Assembly (NCBI GenBank): GCA_035325905.1
Contig: DAOKYY010000033.1
Coordinates: 1 to 34,299, forward strand
Direction: 5' to 3'
Length of the DNA: 34,299 bases
Origin: DYGX01 sp035325905
GTDB taxonomy: Bacteria > Chloroflexota > Anaerolineae > Aggregatilineales > Aggregatilineaceae
Below the pieces are notes generated by a model that ran no database searches, was not told where the DNA came from, and saw only the letters and a program-made list of their open reading frames with translations. A program made the position numbers and the translations under genes. This document shows positions 17,013 through 24,515 of this stretch, piece after piece; the first letter of the stretch is position 1, and every line of letters starts with the position of its first letter.

Positions 17013-17771
17013 CTAGCCCGCATCGTACTTGTAAAAGCCGCGCCCGGTCTTTTTGCCGAGATGCCCCGCGTAGACCTTCTGGCGCAGCAGCGGCGCGGGG
17101 CGATAGCGCTCGTGGCCCCAATAGCGCAGCAGACCTTCGAGCGTGCCGAGCACCACGTCCAGCCCGATCTCGTCGGCCCAGGTCAGCGGGCCGCGCGGCG
17201 CGTTCATCCCCAGTTGCAGCGCGAGGTCCAGATCCTCGACCGTCACGCCCGTCGCCGCCATGACGCGCACCGCCTCGTTGATCCAGCTACACACGATCCG
17301 GGGGCGGACCAGCCCGGCGCTGTCCGGCACGCGCACAACCTCGAAGCCGAGGTCCTCCCAGAAGCGGCGCGCGCGAGCCGCGATCTCGAAATCGGTTTGC
17401 AGCGCGGGCGCGAACTCGACCATGCCGGTTACGGCGATCGGCGGCAGCAAGCCATAGCCCGTTACGCGCGCGGGGTGATCGGTCCAGCTGGCGATCTCGG
17501 TCGCGCTGGCCGACAGCGCGCTGACCAGCAGCGGCACATCGGGCGGCAGGTTGACCTCGACGCCCTCCACCAGCCACAGTTTGGCGGCTTGCGACTCGTT
17601 CAGGCTCTCGATGGCAAGCTGGCAGCGCGTCGCGGCGCGCACCATCCGGTCGAGCGTGGCCTGGTCCTGGAGATCGTCCGCCAGAAACAGATCGACTTTG
17701 TGGTCGCGCGCGCGGCACAGCCCGGCCAGCGTATCGACAAATGGCACTTCGCCGACGATCAGGACGCGCAT
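17013..17771 (-). CDS. 3-Hydroxyacyl-CoA dehydrogenase paralogue, probably inactive
   Basis: This 252-residue protein aligns with the whole 3-hydroxyacyl-CoA dehydrogenase fold. The C-terminal dimerisation/substrate domain is well kept: INEAVRVMAATGVTVEDLDLAL, then MNAPRGPLTWADEIGLDVVLG and GKKTGRGFYKYD at the end. The N-terminal NAD-binding half is degenerate. The glycine motif GxGxxG is replaced by VGEVPFVDTL. The catalytic-His segment (usually G-x-H-F-F-N-P) reads GYGLLPP, and the N-R that follows the nucleotide domain reads P-R. It is therefore probably a non-catalytic partner or has changed function. It starts 6 bp after the stop of an apparently intact paralogue, so the two are surely co-transcribed and could form a heteromer. 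Confidence 0.72.
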   Translation of the reverse strand: MRVLIVGEVPFVDTLAGLCRARDHKVDLFLADDLQDQATLDRMVRAATRCQLAIESLNESQAAKLWLVEGVEVNLPPDVPLLVSALSASATEIASWTDHPARVTGYGLLPPIAVTGMVEFAPALQTDFEIAARARRFWEDLGFEVVRVPDSAGLVRPRIVCSWINEAVRVMAATGVTVEDLDLALQLGMNAPRGPLTWADEIGLDVVLGTLEGLLRYWGHERYRPAPLLRQKVYAGHLGKKTGRGFYKYDAG

Positions 17772-17777
17772 ACGAGC

Positions 17778-18644
17778 CTACTTTTCCGCGTGGGGCGCGG
17801 CGCCGGGCCGGTCGTAGAAGCCGCTCGCCTGCTCGCCGCCGGCGCGCCCGGCCTCGACCAGCCGCTCCAGGCGCGGGTGCGGGCGGTACGACGCGGCGTA
17901 GTAGGTCGCCTCGAAGATCGCCCGGCTGAGGGTGAGAGTCGCCTCCACGCCGAGATCGTCCATCAGCCGGAATGGCCCCAACGGGAACCCGGCCGCTTCC
18001 ATCAGGCGGTCAATCGTCGCCATCTCCAGCCCGCCATCGTCCAGCAAGTGCAGCGCCTCGCCGGTGTACGCCTGCGCGACCCGGTTGACGATCTGGCCCG
18101 GCGTATCGGGCACGATCAACGGCGTCTTGCCGATGGCGCGCAGGAACGTCTGCGCGCGGTCCACCACGTCGGGGCTGGTGCGCGCGCCGCGCACGACCTC
18201 GACCAGCCGCATCTGGTGCGCCTGCCGGGCGAAATGCAACCCGATCACGCGCTCCGGGCGGCGCGTCCCGGCGGCGATCGCCGTGATCGACAGCGCGTGC
18301 GAGGTCGTCCCCAGGATCGTGCTGTCCGGCACGATCTCGTCCAGCGCGCTGAACACCGCCTGTTTCAGCGCCAGATCGTCGCTGACCGCCTCGATCACGA
18401 TCGCGGCCCCGGCGCAGTCTTCGAGCGTCTCCGCCAAAGAAAATACGCGCCGCGCCCGGCGCGCCCGCGCGCGGTCCAGCGCCCCGCCCGCCACATCCCG
18501 ATCGAGCGCGCGGCTGACGCGGCTCAGCGCCCGGCGCATAGCGGACTCGTCGGCGTCGTGCAGCGTCACCTGGCTCGCGTTGAGCGCGACGGCCTGCGCA
18601 ATCCGCGTCCCGGTCGTGCCCGCGCCGACAATCGCGATATGCAT
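17778..18644 (-). CDS. 3-Hydroxybutyryl/3-hydroxyacyl-CoA dehydrogenase
   Basis: The 288-residue length and motifs fit an NAD(P)-dependent 3-hydroxyacyl-CoA dehydrogenase of the PaaH/Hbd type. These interconvert 3-hydroxyacyl-CoA and 3-ketoacyl-CoA in beta-oxidation or butyrate-type metabolism. The NAD-binding GAGTTG motif is at residues 7-12, with acidic D near 31 (LHDAD). The catalytic histidine is in IGLHFARQ, followed by MRLVEVVRG with the glutamate. The conserved Asn is in GQIVNRVAQ, and the C-terminal domain has FPLGPFRLMDDLGVE. The usual HFFNP and SNTSS are changed to HFARQ and TTSHA, so specificity may differ. The ATG at 18644 has GGAGATAGC just upstream. It leads a two-gene unit with the degenerate paralogue. 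Confidence 0.85.
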   Translation of the reverse strand: MHIAIVGAGTTGTRIAQAVALNASQVTLHDADESAMRRALSRVSRALDRDVAGGALDRARARRARRVFSLAETLEDCAGAAIVIEAVSDDLALKQAVFSALDEIVPDSTILGTTSHALSITAIAAGTRRPERVIGLHFARQAHQMRLVEVVRGARTSPDVVDRAQTFLRAIGKTPLIVPDTPGQIVNRVAQAYTGEALHLLDDGGLEMATIDRLMEAAGFPLGPFRLMDDLGVEATLTLSRAIFEATYYAASYRPHPRLERLVEAGRAGGEQASGFYDRPGAAPHAEK

Positions 18645-18765
18645 GCTATCTCCTCTGGAAGCGGCGTCTGGCTGGCAATTGAGTGTGAGAGATCGCCGGT
18701 GTGATACTGGTTGTAATAGTAGTGAAGAGAGCGCGGTTCGGCAAGGGATGCCGCGATCTGCCCGC

Positions 18766-19899
18766 TCAGATCGAAGGCCGCCGCCCGGCGATCAGGTCGG
18801 CGTAGCAGGCGATCAGCTCGTCCATCATCGCGGGCCACGCCTGCGACTCGGCGAAGCGGCGCGCGCGGCGACCCATCTCGACACGACAGGCCGGGTCCGC
18901 CGCGATAGCCCGCACGCCGTCGATCAGGCCGCGCACGTCGCCCACGTCGAACAGGTAGCCGTTGGCGCCGGGCGTGATCACGTCGTCCGCGCCGCCGACC
19001 CGCGAGCTGACGACCGGCAGCCCGGCCGCCATCGCCTCGACCAGCACCAGGCCAAACGTTTCCATCGCCGAGGGGAACACGAAAATATCCGCGCTGGCGA
19101 ACGCCGACCACAGGTCCTCGCCGGACAGATAGCCCGTGAAGGTCGCGGGCGCGCCCGCGAAGCGCGCCTCAAGCTCGGCGCGGGCCGGGCCGTCGCCCAC
19201 GATTGCCAGCCGCGTGCCGGGGATCGCGTCCAGCGCCGGGCGGATCAGGTCGATCTGCTTCTCAGACGACAGGCGCCCGACGTAGAGCAGAAGCGTGTCG
19301 TCCGGGTGTCCGCCGCTCAGCCGGTAGCGCATGGCCGGGGTGCGGTGGCGCGGGTGAAAGCGCCCGGCATCGACACCGCGCCGCCACAGCCCGACCTCGC
19401 GCACGCCGTGCGCCCGCAGTGTGTCCTGCATCCGGCGCGAGGGTGCGAGCGCGTAATCCGCCGCGTTGAAGTTCGCGCGCGTGTACCACCACACGACCGG
19501 CTCCAGAAAGCCCAGCCCGAAATACTGCATCATGGTCGCCAGATCGAGATGGAATGAGGCCAGGGCCGGCACGCCGAGGCGTTTCGCCATCACCAGCCCG
19601 CCGGTGCCTATCAGCGTCGGGTGAATGAAGTGAGCGATATCGGGGCGAAAGGCTTTGACGGCGCGGTAGGTGCCCGGCGTGGGAGGGGCGATCCGCAGCT
19701 CCGGGTACAGCGGCAGGCGCACGCCCGGCACGCCGATTACAGGGTGGCCCCGGTAGTCCGTGATCCGCCCGTCGAGACGCGGCGCGATCACGGCGAACTC
19801 CACGCCGCGCTCAATCAGGTGATCCATCAGCAGGACGAGCACCGTTACGATGCCGTCCACCTTCGGCAAGAACGTCTCGGTAAACAGCGCGACACGCAT
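18766..19899 (-). CDS. GT4-family glycosyltransferase
   Basis: This 377-residue cytoplasmic enzyme has two Rossmann domains of the GT-B fold. The start RVALFTETFLPKVDGI is typical of the PimB/MgtA/SqdX branch that glycosylates membrane lipids. The nucleotide-sugar site is seen as LYVGRLSSEKQ (Arg209, Lys214), VGDGP, and the E-x7-E motif with E280 and E288 in METFGLVLVEAM. The family uses NDP-sugars with retention of configuration. Likely acceptors are diacylglycerol, phosphatidylinositol or similar lipids, which cannot be told apart from sequence alone. It is the last gene of an apparent run that begins with the KimA-like permease and lies 61 bp after the HEAT-hydrolase gene. A mannosyl, glucosyl or sulfoquinovosyl specificity is possible. 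Confidence 0.85.
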   Translation of the reverse strand: MRVALFTETFLPKVDGIVTVLVLLMDHLIERGVEFAVIAPRLDGRITDYRGHPVIGVPGVRLPLYPELRIAPPTPGTYRAVKAFRPDIAHFIHPTLIGTGGLVMAKRLGVPALASFHLDLATMMQYFGLGFLEPVVWWYTRANFNAADYALAPSRRMQDTLRAHGVREVGLWRRGVDAGRFHPRHRTPAMRYRLSGGHPDDTLLLYVGRLSSEKQIDLIRPALDAIPGTRLAIVGDGPARAELEARFAGAPATFTGYLSGEDLWSAFASADIFVFPSAMETFGLVLVEAMAAGLPVVSSRVGGADDVITPGANGYLFDVGDVRGLIDGVRAIAADPACRVEMGRRARRFAESQAWPAMMDELIACYADLIAGRRPSI

Positions 19900-19960
19900 C
19901 GCAGCAGCACACGCCCCGCCGGCTTGGAGCGCGGACTTTCGCCGTCCAGCGCCCGCGCCG

Positions 19961-21319
19961 CTACGCGGCGCGGATAGCCTCCAGAATGCGGCGCAGCGCG
20001 CGCCGTCCGTCCTCGGTCATCTGCCGCGCCTCGCCTTTCACCAGCACGACCTCAATCGGGTAGCCCTGCTCGCGCAGCGTCTCGATTTCGGGCTGCGTGG
20101 TCTCGGCCAGCGCGTCCGAGTCGCCAAAGACGAGCGTCAGCGGGGGCACCGGCGCGCCTTCGCCCTCGCGCGGCTCTGGCACGTAGATGCCGGACGGTGA
20201 CTCGGCCACCGCCGCATAGACCTGCTCAGGATGCGCCGCCAGAAAAGCCGTCGCCAGCCGCGCGCCCTGGTCGTAGCCATAGAGCACCACGCCCTCGGTG
20301 CTGACGGCGTATGCCTCGCGGACGTGCGCGACAATCTCGCTCAACCCTTCGACCGCTCCGGCGCGGCTGTCCAGCGTACCCGACAGGGCGCTCGCCATGT
20401 CAAGGTTCGGCGCGACCAACAGCGCGCGCTCGTCGTCGGCCAGGTCGAGCAACTCCGGCGTGAGCATATCCTCGCCGGTCGCGCCGCCGCCGTGCAGCGC
20501 GACGATCACCGCCCAGCCGCCATTCGGGATCGCGCCGGACGGCTCGTAGAGGTAGTACGTGCGGCCACCGGGCAGGCTGCGCTCGTCTTCGGTCAGACGC
20601 CAGACGGTGTAGCGGTGGCGCACGCTGTCGATCGCGTCGTCGTCCACGATCCACCACACCGTCAGCGCCAGCGCGCCGAGCGCCAGGAACAGCGCCAGCG
20701 CGGCCAGAACCGGCCCCAACGCGCAGCCCCGCCGCCGGATCACGCGCCGCCGGGCGGCGACCGCCGCGCGAAACGCCGCCTGCCGCCGCTCCGGGTCGAG
20801 CAGGGTGCGGATCGCGGCGCGCGGCGGCGCGCCAAGCACCTCGCTCGCCAGCGTGACGAAGACTGGCTCGTTCGCCAGCCCCGGATCGGCGTGCAACGCG
20901 AGCGCCAATTCCTTGATCGCGCGCGCCTGATCGCCGCTCTCGTACAGGCTGCGCGCCGAGCGAAAATACGCCGCGCCGCGCTGCACGTCGGCGGGGGTAA
21001 TCGCGGGCGCGGGCACTGGCGCCGGAGCCGTAGCCGGAACCACGGGCGCAACCGGCGACGGGATCACGTCGGGCGCGGGCGGCTCCAGCTCCGCGTCAGG
21101 CGGCGGCGCGACCGGCTCCGGCGCGGGCCGGTTCTCCTGCTGGATGTAGCGCCCCGCTTGGCGGGCCAGCTCGCGCAGCTCCGGCACCGGGTCGGCGCGA
21201 AACACCTGCGCCAGCTCCGGCAGCGCCGCAAGGTCCTTCGACCGGCCCAGCGCAATAATCGCTTTGCGGCGCACCGCCGGGTCAGGGTTGTGGAGTTGAT
21301 CGACGAGTTGAGGGTCCAT
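19961..21319 (-). CDS. HEAT-repeat / TM / alpha-beta hydrolase-like fusion protein
   Basis: The 452-residue protein combines several parts. Residues 1-55 form one HEAT repeat (NPDPAVRRKAIIALGRS). Residues 60-108 are a Pro/Ala linker, and 110-195 are a TPR-like helical region (SARSLYESGDQARAIKELALAL). One membrane span lies at 200-224 (LGPVLAALALFLALGALAL). An extracytoplasmic alpha/beta-hydrolase fold fills 235-452, with oxyanion VIVALHGGG. The nucleophile elbow reads YGYDQGA, with Asp350 where esterases have Ser. No histidine follows the last strand; the position reads KGEARQ. It is thus either a pseudo-hydrolase or an Asp-nucleophile relative lacking the usual base. The start ATG follows GGAGAAAGGGAATC. 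It lies 31 bp after the GNAT gene and is likely co-transcribed. Confidence 0.7.
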   Translation of the reverse strand: MDPQLVDQLHNPDPAVRRKAIIALGRSKDLAALPELAQVFRADPVPELRELARQAGRYIQQENRPAPEPVAPPPDAELEPPAPDVIPSPVAPVVPATAPAPVPAPAITPADVQRGAAYFRSARSLYESGDQARAIKELALALHADPGLANEPVFVTLASEVLGAPPRAAIRTLLDPERRQAAFRAAVAARRRVIRRRGCALGPVLAALALFLALGALALTVWWIVDDDAIDSVRHRYTVWRLTEDERSLPGGRTYYLYEPSGAIPNGGWAVIVALHGGGATGEDMLTPELLDLADDERALLVAPNLDMASALSGTLDSRAGAVEGLSEIVAHVREAYAVSTEGVVLYGYDQGARLATAFLAAHPEQVYAAVAESPSGIYVPEPREGEGAPVPPLTLVFGDSDALAETTQPEIETLREQGYPIEVVLVKGEARQMTEDGRRALRRILEAIRAA

Positions 21320-21350
21320 GGCGCGTCTTGATTCCCTTTCTCCGATCCGA

Positions 21351-21986
21351 TCAGAAAGGCGGCTCGACCAGCCGCTTCTCCATCAGGTGCCAGTGGGCGA
21401 TCCCGAAAAACAGCCGCGTCAGCACGCTGCGGCGCGTCCGCGCGATGGTGAAGCCGGCCTTTTCGTAGAGATGGAGCGCGGCCGCATTATTGGCCGCAAC
21501 CCACAGCGTCAGGCGCGCCCGGCGGCGCTCGCGCGTCCAGGCTTCGGCGCGCTCAAGCAGCAGCGTCGCCACCCCCTCGCCCCGACAGTCCCGCGCGACG
21601 CCCAGATCGCTGATGTGCGCGTCGGCCAGATCAGGCTTGTGGTCGAGGCCGCTCACCCACAACATGAACGAGGCGCGCAGCGTGCGCAGCAGCCCCAGCT
21701 CGCGCACCGACGCTCGCTCAAACGCCGACAACTCCGCCGCCGTGTATTGCATCGGCTCGATCAGCAGCGTCCCGATGATCCGCCCGGCCCGCTCCGCCAC
21801 CAGGATCCCGTCGTAGCCGCGCGCCACCGGCCCCTGGTACAGCGCCTCCAGCACGGCGCGGACCTCGTGCGGCTTGTGGCTGAAGATGACGCGCATCTTG
21901 TCGCTGAACGCGTCTTCCAGCACGGCGGACATCCCCGGCAGATCGACCGGGCGCGCGGCCCGGACCTCGGTCGAAAGCAGCGTCAC
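21351..21986 (-). CDS. GNAT family N-acetyltransferase
   Basis: The GTG at 21984-21986 is chosen because it overlaps the stop codon of the Nudix gene as GTGA. That is the classic translational-coupling arrangement; a longer frame would run deep into the Nudix gene. The 211-residue product has the single GNAT domain. Motif D/A strand ISDLGVARDCRGEGVATLLLERAE contains the acetyl-CoA pyrophosphate loop R-G-x-G-(V/I)-A. The later LWVAANNAAALHLYEKAGF segment is motif B, with the typical N-x-x-A-x-x-L-Y-x-K-x-G-F ending. The N-terminal part (RAARPVDLPGMSAVLEDAF) is the usual acceptor-binding region. This pattern resembles RimI-like protein or small-amine acetyltransferases. The acceptor is unknown. 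Confidence 0.85.
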   Translation of the reverse strand: MTLLSTEVRAARPVDLPGMSAVLEDAFSDKMRVIFSHKPHEVRAVLEALYQGPVARGYDGILVAERAGRIIGTLLIEPMQYTAAELSAFERASVRELGLLRTLRASFMLWVSGLDHKPDLADAHISDLGVARDCRGEGVATLLLERAEAWTRERRRARLTLWVAANNAAALHLYEKAGFTIARTRRSVLTRLFFGIAHWHLMEKRLVEPPF

Positions 21987-22531
21987 GGCTCGTTCTCCAG
22001 AAACGCCAGCGCCAGCCCCACCGCGCCCAGCGTCCCCACGTTCTGCAATTGCCCGCTCAGCCACGCCGCGCGGACCTCCGCCAGAGTCAGGCGGTGCTGC
22101 GTCATGATCTCGGACGCTTCAAGCTGGGGCGCACCGGCCTGCCGGACCCCGCGCGCCAGGAAGATATGCGTCCTGCCGCAGCCCCGGTTGCCGTCGATGA
22201 AGTAACGGCCCAGCGCGCGCCAATCCTCCGCGACCAGGCCGGTTTCTTCCAGCAGCTCGCGCCGCGCCGCCACCTCAGGCGCCTCATCCGGCTCGACGTA
22301 ACCGGCTGGCAGCTCCAGCGAAAGCACGCCGGGGCCGTGCTTGTAGTGCCGGATCATCGGCACAGTTCCGTCGTCCGTCAGCGCGAAAATCTGCGCCCAG
22401 TCGGGCATCTCGACACGGTAGTAGTCCGCCAGCTCGTGCCCGTTGGGCAGCCGGACGCGCTCGCGAATGACGCGCAGCCACGGCGGGCAATCGAGCAGCA
22501 GCGCATCCGACAGCACCTGCCAGGGTTTCAT
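21983..22531 (-). CDS. Nudix hydrolase (ADP-ribose pyrophosphatase-like)
   Basis: This 182-residue enzyme has a complete Nudix box G-x5-E-x7-REL-x-EE-x-G-L: Gly77, Glu83, Arg91-Glu92 and Glu95-Glu96. Nudix enzymes cleave nucleoside diphosphates linked to another group, using Mg2+ held by the box. The strand before it (GVLSLELPAGYVE) has the SLELPAG pattern of ADP-ribose pyrophosphatases and related nucleotide-sugar hydrolases. In the operon it lies 4 bp downstream of the permease gene and overlaps the next acetyltransferase start by 4 bp, so the three are coupled. A link between its substrate and the neighbouring transporter is possible but unproven. Confidence 0.9.
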   Translation of the reverse strand: MKPWQVLSDALLLDCPPWLRVIRERVRLPNGHELADYYRVEMPDWAQIFALTDDGTVPMIRHYKHGPGVLSLELPAGYVEPDEAPEVAARRELLEETGLVAEDWRALGRYFIDGNRGCGRTHIFLARGVRQAGAPQLEASEIMTQHRLTLAEVRAAWLSGQLQNVGTLGAVGLALAFLENEP

Positions 22532-22535
22532 GCGA

Positions 22536-24371
22536 TCACTTTCTCAGATAGAGCGGGACGTCGATGATGGCACGAAATGTACCAAAACGCCGCCGCCGAT
22601 ACAACAAGGCGAGCTTGAGCAGCCACGCGGTCTGGTTGTGCAACAGATTCTGCCACCAGTGCGCCGGGACGAACTCCGGCAGGATGACGCTGGCAAGCTG
22701 CCCGTCGTCGTGCTCGCGATCGGTGCGGTCGAGGTATTCCAGCAGCGGGCCGACGATCGAGCGGTAGGGCGACGGCACGACGACCAGCGGCACGCCCTGG
22801 CCCCACGTCGCCCACTGCTCACGCAGCCGGTCCGCCGCGCCGGGCGAGATTTCGACGTAGACCGCCGTGACGTTCTCCGAGATCGAGCGCGCGTAGCGCA
22901 GCGCCTGGTACACGCCGCGATGCATCCCCGACACCGGCAGCACGATCCGGGGCGCGGGCGGCGGGGCAAAATCGGGGACGGCGCCGCGCAGCGATAGCTC
23001 GACCGCTACTTCGCGATAGTGCTCTTTGATGGTGCGGAACATCCAGACGATGGCCGGGATCAGCGCGAGCACCATCCACGCGCCTTCGGCGAATTTGCTG
23101 AGCGCCACCACGACCAGCGTCACGGTGGTCGCCGCCGCGCCGATCCCGTTGACCAGCGCCTTCGGTTGCCAACCGGGGCCGCGCAGCCGCAGCCAGTGGA
23201 CGACCATCCCGGCCTGCGAGAGCGTGAACGCCACGAACACGCCGACCGCGAACAGCGGGATCAGCGCGTGGGTGTCGCCGCCGAAGCCCAGGATCAGCGC
23301 GCCGGTCAGGACGGCCAGGACCATCATGCCGTTCGAGAACACCAGCCGGTCGCCGAGAAATGAAAGCTGGCGGGGGAGGTAGCCGTCTTGCGCCAGGATC
23401 GAGGCCAGCCGGGGGAACCCGGCGTAGCTCGTGTTGGCGGCCACGACCAGGATGGCGAGCGTCGCGGTCTGGACCAGAAAGTAAAACGGCGAGTCGTCGA
23501 GCACGTAGCGCGCCAGCGCCGAGAGGATCGTCTCGTCTTCGCGCGCCGTAATGCCGAAATACTGCGTCAGCCCGATCGAGCCAACAAACAGAATCGCCAT
23601 CAGCGCGGCCATCACGGCCAGCACCCGCCGGGCATTCTGCGTCTGCGGCGGCCTGAAGGCCGGAACTCCGTTGCTGATCGCTTCGATCCCGGTCAGCGCG
23701 GTGCAGCCGGACGCGAACGTATGCAGAATCAGAAAGGTCGTGACGCTCTCGACCGCCGGTGGCGCGGTCTGCGTGAAGGGACGCGGATCGCCGGTCAGCA
23801 TCTTGACCGCGCCCACCGCCAGCATTGCCAGGTAGCTGGCGAGAAAGAAATAGACCGGCACGGCCATCAGCGTGCCGGACTCGCGCAGCCCGCGCAGATT
23901 TGCCAGCGTGATCAGCAGTAGAAAGCCGAGCGCCAGCGGCGTGCGATAGCCCCATAGCGCCGGGAAGGCCGAGGCCAGCGCCGCGACGCCCGCCGTCAGG
24001 CTGACCGCCGCCGTCAGCGTATAGTCGATCAGCAGCGCGGCAGCGGCGACCAGCCCCGCCAGCGCGCCGAGATTTTCGCGCGCGACGACATACGAGCCGC
24101 CGCCCGAAGGATATTCGCGAATGGTTTGCTGGTACGAGAACGCCACGATCGCCAGCAGCAGCGCGATCGCCAGCCCGATCCGCCACGAGTACGCCAGCCC
24201 CGCGGCCCCGGCCACGACCAGCCCCAGGTAAATCTCCTGGTTGGCGTAGGCGATGGAAGACAGAGCGTCCGGCGAGAAGGCCGCCAGGGCGCGCACCCTG
24301 TTCAGGCGCTCGCCGGCGAGCTGCTGCGTCGGCAAGGGCGAGCCAACCAGCAGCTCACGCAGGTGATTCAT
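22536..24371 (-). CDS. KimA-like APC superfamily potassium/amino acid permease
   Basis: This 611-residue polytopic membrane protein has about 12 hydrophobic helices in residues 30-440. A cytoplasmic C-terminal domain of about 150 residues follows (PRIVLPVSGMHRGVYQAL resembles a USP-like nucleotide fold). The N-terminal FSPDALSSIAYANQEIYLGL segment is the hallmark of the YdaO/KimA group: KimA imports K+ and is inhibited by c-di-AMP in Bacillus subtilis. The length also matches KimA (about 607). PSGGGSYVVARENLG in helix 3 is also group-typical. General APC permeases for amino acids are the alternative. No ydaO-type riboswitch is seen upstream. It is the first gene of a run with Nudix, GNAT, HEAT-hydrolase and GT4 genes. 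Confidence 0.82.
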   Translation of the reverse strand: MNHLRELLVGSPLPTQQLAGERLNRVRALAAFSPDALSSIAYANQEIYLGLVVAGAAGLAYSWRIGLAIALLLAIVAFSYQQTIREYPSGGGSYVVARENLGALAGLVAAAALLIDYTLTAAVSLTAGVAALASAFPALWGYRTPLALGFLLLITLANLRGLRESGTLMAVPVYFFLASYLAMLAVGAVKMLTGDPRPFTQTAPPAVESVTTFLILHTFASGCTALTGIEAISNGVPAFRPPQTQNARRVLAVMAALMAILFVGSIGLTQYFGITAREDETILSALARYVLDDSPFYFLVQTATLAILVVAANTSYAGFPRLASILAQDGYLPRQLSFLGDRLVFSNGMMVLAVLTGALILGFGGDTHALIPLFAVGVFVAFTLSQAGMVVHWLRLRGPGWQPKALVNGIGAAATTVTLVVVALSKFAEGAWMVLALIPAIVWMFRTIKEHYREVAVELSLRGAVPDFAPPPAPRIVLPVSGMHRGVYQALRYARSISENVTAVYVEISPGAADRLREQWATWGQGVPLVVVPSPYRSIVGPLLEYLDRTDREHDDGQLASVILPEFVPAHWWQNLLHNQTAWLLKLALLYRRRRFGTFRAIIDVPLYLRK

Positions 24372-24435
24372 CGCTCAGAAATCCTCATTGACGCCGCCAT
24401 CGTGCGACGGCGACGCGTGCATTCAGATTTCACCT

Positions 24436-24464
24436 ATTGTAGGAGTGACAGAAGAATGAATCAA
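24436..24464 (-). promoter_or_regulatory. Promoter of the KimA-like operon
   Basis: On the minus strand TTGATT (24459-24464) and TACAAT (24436-24441) are separated by 17 bp and match the consensus at four and five of six positions. Transcription would start about 58 bp before the ATG. Confidence 0.55.
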
Positions 24465-24468
24465 ACCG

Positions 24469-24485
24469 CCAGGCAGCCTGCCTGG
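24469..24485. terminator. Hairpin after the M23 peptidase gene
   Basis: CCAGGCA (24469-24475) and TGCCTGG (24479-24485) form a 7-bp stem with a 3-nt loop. It lies between the M23 gene stop and the KimA promoter. The following minus-strand sequence is not a proper U-tract, so a terminator role is only possible. Confidence 0.3.
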
Positions 24486-24515
24486 ACGGGATGCAGCCGA
24501 GCAGGGAAAAAAAGA

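Noticed and set aside
24372..24515. ydaO-type c-di-AMP riboswitch upstream of the KimA-like gene
   Set aside because: The predicted leader is only about 58 nt long, too short for that riboswitch, and no matching conserved core is seen.
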